The notes below the pieces were generated by a model, which had not been told where the DNA came from, did not search any database, and saw only the letters and a program-made list of their open reading frames with translations. Shown here in pieces: positions 7,159-13,126 of a DNA stretch of 13,337 nucleotides (position 1 is the stretch's first letter; every line of letters starts with the position of its first letter). Origin of the DNA: Streptosporangiaceae bacterium (lineage in GTDB: Bacteria > Actinomycetota > Actinomycetes > Streptosporangiales > Streptosporangiaceae); the NCBI GenBank assembly GCA_030045175.1, contig JASIBM010000028.1:1-13337 (forward strand), in the 5' to 3' direction. The position numbers were made by a program, and so were the translations under genes.

Positions 7159-9093
7159 TCACCAGCCGAGCGTCTTGATCGCGTACGTCGGATAGAGCGC
7201 GGCGGCCGTGCCTGCGAGCGCCAGCGAGCACGACGCGAGCATCAGCGGTGCGCGCGCTGTCGCCCGGATGGCCTGCATGAACGTCGCATGGGCACTGGCC
7301 GCGGCCTCACGGACGTGCAGGAGCGGGATCAAGGTCGCGACGATCGCGTAGGTGACGCCTGCCAGGGTGCTGAGGAACACGTATCCGACGGCAGCGGTGC
7401 CGGCGTGCTCGGCGAAGATCGCGGCGGCGGCGGACAGCCCGCTGATCGCGGCGAAGGGCACGACGAGCCTGGCGGGCAGCGGCTCGAGCCCTGCCGCGGA
7501 TTTGGGCGTCACTTTGAACGACACGGGCTTGCGTCGCACGATCTCCAGGACGGCCGCGAGGATGCCGAGGCCGACAAAGGGCCACCGGGTCAGGCTGTAC
7601 AGCCAGTTTTCCCAGCTGATCAGTGGCGCGCGGGGCGGTCGCAGCAGGCCGCGGCGCCGCAGCAGCGCGACGATCGCGATCAGGCACAGTGAGATGGCCC
7701 ACACGTGCGCCACGAACGCGAAGTAGTTGACGTTGATCCAGGGCAGGCCGGTCACCGCGGCGACCGGCGCAAGCGCCAGCCCCGCGGCCGTGGCGCCGGT
7801 CAGCAGGAAGTAGTAAGACAGCGCCCAGGCGAAGCGGAACCGCAGTCGCCACCGCAGGTGGCGAGCGTTGCGGGGGACGAGCCAGAGCAGGATCGTCGCC
7901 AGGCTCCGCGCCCACTGGAATTCCTGGACGGTCATCGCCGCGAACGTGTTGGGCCCGTCTCCGTGCGCCTCGGCGTCAATGGCGAACGCGCCCAGCCAGC
8001 CGGCCGCGTTCAGCAGGAACGTGGTCGAGAAGTCCTCGGCCAGGTCGGGTCCTATGCCGCCGATCTGGCGCAGCGCCTGCGTCCTGACCGCGTAGTGCGA
8101 GCCGATGCAAAGCGGGCCGTAGCCGCTGTGCCCGAGCTGGAACGGCCCGTGGAAGGTGGCCTCCTTGTGCAGCCGTCCCCTGGCCGCCCAGGACAGCGCG
8201 GCGTTGGCGTCGCACACGCTTGGCGCGGCGACGTAGCCGATGGCCGGATCGGAGAACGGGCGCACCATGTTCGCCAGGTAGCCGGGAGCCGGGACGTGGT
8301 CGCAGTCAAGCTGGACCACGACGTCATAGCAGCGGTAGCCCCAGCGGTCGTAGAAGTACGCGAGGTTGCCTTCCTTGCACCTGGTGCGCCGCGGCCACCG
8401 GTCCCTGTGATAATCCGGCTGGGACGACCTGGTGCACACGCCGACGTTGCGGGCGACGCACCAGTTGATCATCTCCCGGGTGGGCTGCTCGGAGCAGAGC
8501 CAGGTCTCGTACGGCAGCGGATAGTCCTGGGCAAGCATCGCCTCCAGCGTCGCCTCGACCACCGGCCACGGCTCAGAGGGCGCGTGCGCCACGACGAAGG
8601 CGGTGCGCAGCGCCGGCACCGCGATCTCGGGGTTCACCTTCCTGAGGTGGTTGGCGCTGACCACGAAGAAGCCAGGAAACCCGATCAGATAGGCGAGCAC
8701 GGCCGAGTTGACCACCAGCCCGAGCATGCCTTCCCGGTGAGCGGGCTCAACCCACCACATCCAGAACACGGCCACGCAGGCAAGCCAGATGCCCGAGATG
8801 ATCACGATCGCCGCCTGGTCACGCCGGCTTAGCGCGTCGACGTGAGTGCTTGCCCGCAGGATGCGGCGCGGGGTGGTCCTTCGCGCGAGGGTCGGACCAC
8901 GCCCGGAGTAGCGAGCGACCGAGCCGTCAGAGAGCGAGGTGAGCTCGAGTCCCAGGTACCTTGCCTCATTCCGGTCCGGCGCGGCCGTGCTGGTCACCAG
9001 GTGATGCCGGCCGGCCAGCATCACCACGGTGGGTGGCTCGGCCTGGTCGGGCTGCTCAGAGTCGCTCGTAAGCTCAGTTACCACAACTCGCAC
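7159..9093 (-). CDS. Membrane glycosyltransferase, family 2 (cellulose/hyaluronan synthase-like)
   Basis: Integral-membrane polymerising-type glycosyltransferase, 644 residues. A soluble N-terminal region of about 90 residues resembles nothing I know. Two membrane segments follow (about 94-115 and 122-147), then the cytosolic catalytic domain (about 160-400), then four to six further segments (about 421-446, 456-478, 503-519, 544-560, 567-592, 616-636). Catalytic marks: QLDCDH (261-266, the DxD that binds the metal-UDP sugar), LAEDFSTT (351-358, the TED-like base) and QEFQW (390-394), where most relatives have Q-x-x-R-W. SFKVTPK (525-531) after a membrane segment is a feature of the cellulose synthase group. 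Where the first conserved Asp pair is expected, the sequence reads LCSEQPT (199-205). Donor and product are unknown; galE and UXS downstream suggest UDP-hexose or UDP-xylose. The GTG start has no Shine-Dalgarno, so it is probably near-leaderless; GTG 9084 is an alternative. Confidence 0.9.
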   Translation of the reverse strand: MRVVVTELTSDSEQPDQAEPPTVVMLAGRHHLVTSTAAPDRNEARYLGLELTSLSDGSVARYSGRGPTLARRTTPRRILRASTHVDALSRRDQAAIVIISGIWLACVAVFWMWWVEPAHREGMLGLVVNSAVLAYLIGFPGFFVVSANHLRKVNPEIAVPALRTAFVVAHAPSEPWPVVEATLEAMLAQDYPLPYETWLCSEQPTREMINWCVARNVGVCTRSSQPDYHRDRWPRRTRCKEGNLAYFYDRWGYRCYDVVVQLDCDHVPAPGYLANMVRPFSDPAIGYVAAPSVCDANAALSWAARGRLHKEATFHGPFQLGHSGYGPLCIGSHYAVRTQALRQIGGIGPDLAEDFSTTFLLNAAGWLGAFAIDAEAHGDGPNTFAAMTVQEFQWARSLATILLWLVPRNARHLRWRLRFRFAWALSYYFLLTGATAAGLALAPVAAVTGLPWINVNYFAFVAHVWAISLCLIAIVALLRRRGLLRPPRAPLISWENWLYSLTRWPFVGLGILAAVLEIVRRKPVSFKVTPKSAAGLEPLPARLVVPFAAISGLSAAAAIFAEHAGTAAVGYVFLSTLAGVTYAIVATLIPLLHVREAAASAHATFMQAIRATARAPLMLASCSLALAGTAAALYPTYAIKTLGW

Positions 9094-9106
9094 AGCTTAG
9101 GTTGTT

Positions 9107-9112
9107 AGGGTA
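9107..9112 (-). promoter_or_regulatory. Possible -10 box for the glycosyltransferase operon
   Basis: On the minus strand TACCCT, in an AT-rich stretch, ends 13 bases before GTG 9093. This would put the transcript start only about 7 bases before the start codon, agreeing with the absent ribosome binding site. No good -35 is seen; the place where it would lie (9130-9135) falls in the tandem octamers. Confidence 0.3.
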
Positions 9113-9126
9113 CTTTTTTCCCGTAA

Positions 9127-9152
9127 ATCAGCAGATCAGCAGATCAGCAGAT
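9127..9152. repeat. Three tandem octamers upstream of the glycosyltransferase operon
   Basis: ATCAGCAG is repeated exactly at 9127-9134, 9135-9142 and 9143-9150, followed by AT that begins a fourth copy. On the sense strand of the operon the unit reads CTGCTGAT. The repeats lie 34-57 bases before GTG 9093 and overlap the expected -35 position. An 8-bp period is less than one helix turn; the run may be a cluster of regulator sites or a slippage-prone simple repeat that varies among strains. Confidence 0.8.
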
Positions 9153-9202
9153 AACCGCTCTTAGCTGGCATCGATATTGCCCAGACGACATCCGGTCGCA
9201 GT

Positions 9203-9232
9203 CCGGGCGAGAGTGAGCCCTGGCGTGCCCGG
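9203..9232 (-). terminator. Possible hairpin downstream of the quinone reductase
   Basis: CCGGGC (9203-9208) pairs with GCCCGG (9227-9232), a 6-bp all-GC stem with an 18-base loop, 11 bases past the stop of the quinone reductase gene. No T-tract. It could separate that gene from the glycosyltransferase operon downstream, which is read in the same direction. Confidence 0.3.
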
Positions 9233-9242
9233 CCCGCTCAGA

Positions 9243-10211
9243 TCAGCCGGGGACGACGAGGACCTTGCCGACGGCGCCGGCCTGGACCGCGTCCTGCGCG
9301 GCGACGATGTCATCGAGCCCGAACACCTTGACAGGCAGCTCGGACAGCGCACCGTCGGCAAGGGCGGTGGTGATGTCGCGTGCCGCCTGGTCGAGCACCT
9401 CGGGGGGCACCGAGTACAGCAGCAAGAACCGCAGCACCGCGCCCGCGTTCATGCACGCCCGCACCGGCAGCACGGGGTCGGCCGGCTCGGCCGCGTACGT
9501 CACGATCTGGCTGTCAGGACCGGTGACCGCCAGGTCGAGCGCCAGGTTCGCGCCGAGCGCGACCTCGATCACCCGGTCGATGGTCCCGAACGCGCGGATC
9601 TGGTCGGCGGCGCCTGGCTGGGTGTAGTTCACCACCAGGTCCGCCCCCGCCTTGGCGGCTAGCTCGGCCTTGGCCGGCCCGCTCACGGTGGTGACCACGC
9701 GCGCGCCGGAGAACTTGGCCAGCTCGATCGCGAAGTGCCCGACAGCGCCCGCGCCGCCGGCCACGAGCACGGTCTTGCCGCGCACCGGCCCGTCGGCGAA
9801 CAGGCACCGGTGCGCGGTCAGCGCCGGAACGCCGAGGCTCGCCCCAAGCTCGCCGGAGGCCCCGTCTGGCAGTGGGACCGCCCCGCGATCAGGAACGACG
9901 CACCACTGCGCGGCCGTGCCCCACTTCCGGCCCGCGGCCGCCATCCACACCCACACCCGCTGCCCGATCCGGCCTGGGTCGACGCCGTCGCCGACCGCGT
10001 CGATCACCCCGGCCCCGTCGTGGTGCGGGACCTGAAAGCCCTCGATCGGCCGCGGTGTCAGCCCGCTGCGCGACTTCCAGTCGGTCGGGTTCACGCCGGA
10101 GAACTCGATCTTGACCCTGACCTCGCCTGGTCCAGGCTCGGGCCGTTCGACGTCGGTGACCCGCAGCACCTGTGATGCTGCGCCATAGCGGTCATACAGC
10201 GCGGCTCGCAT
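9243..10211 (-). CDS. Zinc-free quinone oxidoreductase-like protein (MDR superfamily)
   Basis: NAD(P)H-dependent oxidoreductase of the medium-chain dehydrogenase/reductase superfamily, quinone oxidoreductase branch; it probably reduces quinones or activated double bonds in the cytosol. The 322-residue product starts as expected (MRAALYDRYG, then EVRVKIEFSGVNPTDWKSRSG) and has the GHE-like segment as PHHDGAGVI. The cofactor loop is VLVAGGAGAVGHFAIELAK (148-166), with the AxxGxVG pattern of this branch. The cysteines that bind the structural and catalytic zinc of alcohol dehydrogenases are absent. ATG 10211 is chosen because of GGGAG at 7-base spacing; the frame continues upstream to 10271 without such a site. 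It is divergent from the decarboxylase gene with 152 bases between, and separated from the glycosyltransferase gene by 149 bases, so it is likely its own transcription unit. Confidence 0.92.
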   Translation of the reverse strand: MRAALYDRYGAASQVLRVTDVERPEPGPGEVRVKIEFSGVNPTDWKSRSGLTPRPIEGFQVPHHDGAGVIDAVGDGVDPGRIGQRVWVWMAAAGRKWGTAAQWCVVPDRGAVPLPDGASGELGASLGVPALTAHRCLFADGPVRGKTVLVAGGAGAVGHFAIELAKFSGARVVTTVSGPAKAELAAKAGADLVVNYTQPGAADQIRAFGTIDRVIEVALGANLALDLAVTGPDSQIVTYAAEPADPVLPVRACMNAGAVLRFLLLYSVPPEVLDQAARDITTALADGALSELPVKVFGLDDIVAAQDAVQAGAVGKVLVVPG

Positions 10212-10218
10212 TGCCGTT

Positions 10219-10223
10219 CTCCC
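10219..10223 (-). promoter_or_regulatory. Ribosome binding site deciding the quinone reductase start
   Basis: On the minus strand GGGAG, 7 bases before ATG 10211. A GC-rich imperfect hairpin (10226-10233 with 10243-10250) lies just upstream in the leader and might affect access to it. Confidence 0.65.
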
Positions 10224-10351
10224 GTCTGGGCGGGTCGTGCGGCCGCCCGGCGACTTTCCCGACCGAGTCACATCATCCCACGTGCCCAGCCCGCCTCGCC
10301 TGGCGCGCCCGCCCCGCTCAGCACGTCCGCCAAGGCCAGATCGGACAGGAC

Positions 10352-10356
10352 AGGAG
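10352..10356 (+). promoter_or_regulatory. Ribosome binding site deciding the decarboxylase start
   Basis: AGGAG, 7 bases before GTG 10364. The later in-frame GTG 10379 and ATG 10391 have no comparable site. Confidence 0.7.
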
Positions 10357-10363
10357 CCGGATC

Positions 10364-11899
10364 GTGCAGACTAAGCCGGTGAGCATCGATATGACCGAGT
10401 CACGTGAACCGACCGATTCCAGGAAGCCCGGTGACCTGGGGGGACCCGAGGATCCGCGTGACCCGCGCGGGCTGCGGGCCGACGCGCCCCTGCTCGACGC
10501 CTGGCTCGGGTTCTCCGCCCAGGCGCATGACGGGCGGCTCACCGCGATGTCGGTGCCCGGCCACAAGCAACGCCAGGACCTGACCGGCGCCGTCGTGGCC
10601 GGCGACGTGCCGCTGTACGGGGGCCTCGATTCGATCAAGCACGCCGACGTGCCGCGCGCCGACGCCGAGGCCAGGGCCGCGGCGCTGTGGGGCGCGGACT
10701 GGTGCCGGTTCAGCGTGGCCGGATCCACGCACGGTAACCAGGCACTCGCGCTGGCCGTCGGGTCGCCGGGCCGGGAGATCATCGTGACCCGGATCTTGCA
10801 CAAGTCGCTCCTGCTCGGCCTGGTGCTCGCGGGCCTGCACCCGGTGTGGGTGCGGCCAGAGATGGACGCCAAGACCGGCCTGCCCGCCGGGGTCGCCGTC
10901 GACACCGTTCGCGCCGCGCTGCGCGAGCACCCCGACGCGTGCGCCGTCTTCCTCGGCGACCCTTCCTACGTGGGCACGACCGGCGACCTGGCCGGGCACG
11001 CTGTCGCCGCGCACGAGGCCGGCGTGCCGCTGCTCGTCGACTCGGCCTGGGCGGCGCACTTCGGCTTCCATCCGGACCTGCCGCCACACGCGATCGCGGC
11101 CGGGGCCGACGCGATGGTGACTAGCGCGCACAAGGCGCTGCCCGCCTATACCCAGGCCGCGATCGTGCTCGCCCGCACCGACCGGCTCGGCCCTGCCAGC
11201 TTGGACCGGGCCAGGCTCGACCGGGCCTTCGACGCGACCCACACCACCAGCCCGGCGGGCTCGATCATGGCGAGCACCGATGCCGCGCGGGCGCTGCTCG
11301 CCAGCGACGGCCACCACCTGTGCGCGCGGCTGCTCAGCTGCGTCGCGGCGGCCAGGCTCAGGCTCTCGCGGGTACCCGGCATCCGCGTGCTCGACGGCCC
11401 GGGCGTGGAGCCGACCAAGCTGGTCGTGCTGCTCGCCGGCGCGGGCGCGAGCGGGTACGCGATCGAGGCCGACCTGATCGCCGCTGGGATGCCGGTGGAG
11501 AGCGCGGACCGGGACACGGTGATCCCGATTGTCACGATCGCCGACGATGAGCGGCAGGTATCCGCGTTCACCGAGGTGCTCATCGCGTCGATCGAGCGGC
11601 ACAGGGGAATCCCGCGCACCCCGGCAACGGCCGCCTCCTGGACCGTCGTCCCGCAGACCGTGCTCTCGCCCAGGGATGCCTTCTTCTCGCGGAACGAGAC
11701 CGTTGCAGCCGGCGCCGCGGTCGGCCGGGTCAGCGCCGAGCTGATCGCCCCCTATCCGCCCGGCGTGCCGGTGCTCGCGCCAGGAGAGCTGATCACCGCG
11801 CAGGCGCTCGAGTCGCTTCGCGAGGTCAAGGCCGACGGGGGCCGGATCGCCTATGCCGCGGACCCCTCGCTCGCCACGCTCCAGGTCATCACCAAGTGA
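10364..11899 (+). CDS. Orn/Lys/Arg decarboxylase-family PLP enzyme
   Basis: Fold-type I pyridoxal-phosphate enzyme that decarboxylates a basic amino acid to a polyamine-type product; the exact substrate cannot be read from sequence. The 511-residue product lacks the N-terminal wing domain of the roughly 700-residue E. coli enzymes and has the compact form of Gram-positive members. After a Pro/Asp/Arg-rich stretch of about 40 residues come MSVPGHK (62-68), STHGNQA (121-127, phosphate binding), the aspartate motif DSAWAAHFGFH (226-236; Asp226 contacts the PLP nitrogen) and TSAHKALPAYTQ with the Schiff-base Lys257. A small C-terminal domain is present (PYPPGVPVLAPGE). DSAW is what I recall from E. 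coli CadA/AdiA-type enzymes, whereas compact Gram-positive members usually read DEAH. GTG 10364 has a good ribosome binding site; ATG 10391 is a possible shorter start. It ends at a strong hairpin. Confidence 0.9.
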   Translation: MQTKPVSIDMTESREPTDSRKPGDLGGPEDPRDPRGLRADAPLLDAWLGFSAQAHDGRLTAMSVPGHKQRQDLTGAVVAGDVPLYGGLDSIKHADVPRADAEARAAALWGADWCRFSVAGSTHGNQALALAVGSPGREIIVTRILHKSLLLGLVLAGLHPVWVRPEMDAKTGLPAGVAVDTVRAALREHPDACAVFLGDPSYVGTTGDLAGHAVAAHEAGVPLLVDSAWAAHFGFHPDLPPHAIAAGADAMVTSAHKALPAYTQAAIVLARTDRLGPASLDRARLDRAFDATHTTSPAGSIMASTDAARALLASDGHHLCARLLSCVAAARLRLSRVPGIRVLDGPGVEPTKLVVLLAGAGASGYAIEADLIAAGMPVESADRDTVIPIVTIADDERQVSAFTEVLIASIERHRGIPRTPATAASWTVVPQTVLSPRDAFFSRNETVAAGAAVGRVSAELIAPYPPGVPVLAPGELITAQALESLREVKADGGRIAYAADPSLATLQVITK

Positions 11900-11931
11900 G
11901 GCCGGGCGCGGCGGGTTCGCGCCCGGCCTCA
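11897..11931. terminator. Perfect 14-bp hairpin overlapping the decarboxylase stop
   Basis: Bases 11897-11910 pair perfectly with 11918-11931, closing a 7-base loop (GCGGGTT). The stem begins at the T of the stop codon. There is no T-tract, as is common for actinomycete hairpin terminators. It stands between the convergent decarboxylase and DUF397 genes, so it can serve both; for DUF397 it lies 65 bases past the stop. Confidence 0.8.
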
Positions 11932-11996
11932 GCCGGGCCGACCTTGGCTCATCTGGTGCAGCCTGGCCGGTTTCTCTGCATATCTGGTCAAACCGA

Positions 11997-12296
11997 TCAG
12001 TCCATCAGGTCGAACTCGCCGTCCTTGACGCCGGCGATGAACGCTTCCCATTCCGAGGTGGTGAAAGCGAGCGCTGGGCCGTCCGGGTCCTTGGAGTCAC
12101 GCATCAGGTAGAGCATGTCCTCGCCGGATTTATGCGGTGCCACCGTCGCGTCCTGCGTCGCCGTGACCTCGACGCAGTTGCCGCCGTTGGTTCCGCTGTA
12201 ACTGGCCTTGCGCCACAGCCCGACCTCGACGCAGTTGCCGCCGTTGGTTCCGCTGTAACTCGCCTTGTGCCACCTCACTGTTGTTGTGAGGTCCAT
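11997..12296 (-). CDS. DUF397 protein with an internal duplicated motif
   Basis: Small actinomycete-specific protein, 99 residues, partner of the XRE/DUF5753 regulator encoded just before it. The DUF397 pattern is clear: W-x-KASYSGTNGGNCVEV near the start, then LMRDSKDPDGPALAFTTSEWEAFIAGVKDGEFD at the end. Unusually, the first half occurs twice in tandem, at residues 9-25 and 28-44, so the protein is longer than the usual 60-80 residues. DUF397 proteins are known to accompany XRE regulators that affect development and antibiotic production (the Scr1/Scr2 pair of Streptomyces coelicolor); the biochemical role is uncertain and a toxin/antitoxin-like relation has been proposed. ATG 12296 lies inside the regulator gene (22-base overlap); GAGG at 12310-12313 is far off (13 bases), so coupled translation is likely. 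Confidence 0.9.
   Translation of the reverse strand: MDLTTTVRWHKASYSGTNGGNCVEVGLWRKASYSGTNGGNCVEVTATQDATVAPHKSGEDMLYLMRDSKDPDGPALAFTTSEWEAFIAGVKDGEFDLMD
12165..12273 (-). repeat. 57-bp-period tandem duplication inside the DUF397 gene
   Basis: Bases 12165-12216 and 12222-12273 are 52-base copies that differ at 2 positions by my count; the period is 57 bases, or 19 codons, which keeps the frame. The copies encode residues 28-44 and 9-25. Both keep the W, the SYSGTNGG turn and the NCVEV end. Such identity at wobble positions points to a recent duplication or ongoing conversion. Confidence 0.92.
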
Positions 12297-13126
12297 GACT
12301 TTGCTGCTTCCTCTAGTAGTGCCAGCGAGGCGCGCCTCGGAAGCGCCTCGGTGCCCAGCGTAGTCCACTTGGTGATCAGCGTGCTGACTTGTTCGGAGTC
12401 TTGTACAACCTGACCCTGAATCGCGGTTTCCTGATAGGCGACGCTCGGCTCGCTCTTGAAATCGGCGACCGCGAAGCCTCCGCCATTCAGGCCCTCGTGC
12501 GCGCCCACGGTCACCGGGATGACCTCGATGACGACGTTCGGCAGCTGCGCGGCATCGACGAGCCGGCTGACCTGCTCGAGCATCACCGGCCGGCCGCCGA
12601 CGGGGCGGCGCAGCACAAACTCATCCAGGATCACCCAGAGCGTCGGCGGCTGCGACCTGGTCAAGATCTCCTGGCGCTTGAGCCTGGCCGCGACCTGCTC
12701 GTCGATTTCGTGCTCGGTCGCGCCGATCCTGGTGCCGAGCAGCGCGCGGGCGTACATGTCGGTCTGGAGCAGGCCAGGCACCACCGATGACTCGTATCCG
12801 CGCAGCGTGGTCGCCGCGGCCTCGCGCTCTGGCCAGTCCTGGAACCAGTCAGGATATGCCTGGTAATTCATTCCGTGTTCGAACTGATCCCACAACGCGA
12901 TGAGTGCCCCGTGCGTGCCGAGTTCGGCCACGCTGTCGATGTCGGCCGTGGTCGGCCGGGTCGGCACCCGCCAGCCGTTCTCGTAGGCGCTGATCAGCTT
13001 TCCTGAGACGTGCGCCAAGGTGGCGAGCTGATCTTGGGTGAGCCCTGCCTTGGACCGGTAGAACTTCAGCATCGCGCCGAAGACCTGGCGCGGGGTTCCC
13101 TCGGGGGCGGATTCCTGCGATGACAT
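12275..13126 (-). CDS. XRE-family regulator with DUF5753 domain
   Basis: DNA-binding regulator of 283 residues. The N-terminal helix-turn-helix (about residues 14-56) reads FGAMLKFYRSKAGLTQDQLA, then HVSGKLISAYENGWRVPT, with the TQDQLA second helix and SAYENG after the recognition helix, as in Cro/CI-type XRE proteins. The rest (about 90-272) is the DUF5753 domain: YESSVVPGLLQTDMYARALL, VAARLKRQEILT, LWVILDEFVLRRPVGG, LPNVVIEVIPVTVGAHEGLNGGGFAV. This architecture is typical of actinomycetes, which carry many copies, each often beside a DUF397 gene as here. The start is ATG 13126 with GGGAGG at 5-base spacing. Its 3' end overlaps the DUF397 gene by 22 bases. It likely regulates its own operon; a palindrome lies in the upstream region. 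Confidence 0.95.
   Translation of the reverse strand: MSSQESAPEGTPRQVFGAMLKFYRSKAGLTQDQLATLAHVSGKLISAYENGWRVPTRPTTADIDSVAELGTHGALIALWDQFEHGMNYQAYPDWFQDWPEREAAATTLRGYESSVVPGLLQTDMYARALLGTRIGATEHEIDEQVAARLKRQEILTRSQPPTLWVILDEFVLRRPVGGRPVMLEQVSRLVDAAQLPNVVIEVIPVTVGAHEGLNGGGFAVADFKSEPSVAYQETAIQGQVVQDSEQVSTLITKWTTLGTEALPRRASLALLEEAAKSWTSQQQ

Noticed and set aside
7705..8832. 375-codon open frame antisense to the glycosyltransferase
   Set aside because: Same kind of high-GC shadow; Arg/Gly/His-rich, no recognisable domain, no ribosome binding site of note, while the opposite strand has clear membrane segments and catalytic motifs.
9127..9152. Short tandem repeat considered as a CRISPR remnant or origin iterons
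   Set aside because: The 8-bp units have no spacers, far too short for CRISPR, and no replication gene or further iterons are nearby.
10172..10363. Longer N-terminus of the decarboxylase, starting at 10172
   Set aside because: It would overlap the start of the divergent quinone reductase and has no ribosome binding site; AGGAG before GTG 10364 gives a normal start, and the extra residues are not family-like.
10400..11602. 400-codon open frame antisense to the decarboxylase
   Set aside because: Shadow of a high-GC gene: composition is dominated by R, G, A and V, no domain is recognisable, and the plus strand has a full set of PLP-enzyme motifs.
12165..12273. Duplication considered as a frameshifted or fused pair of DUF397 genes
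   Set aside because: The frame is intact and only the first half of the domain is doubled, so it is an internal tandem duplication and not a fusion of two whole genes.
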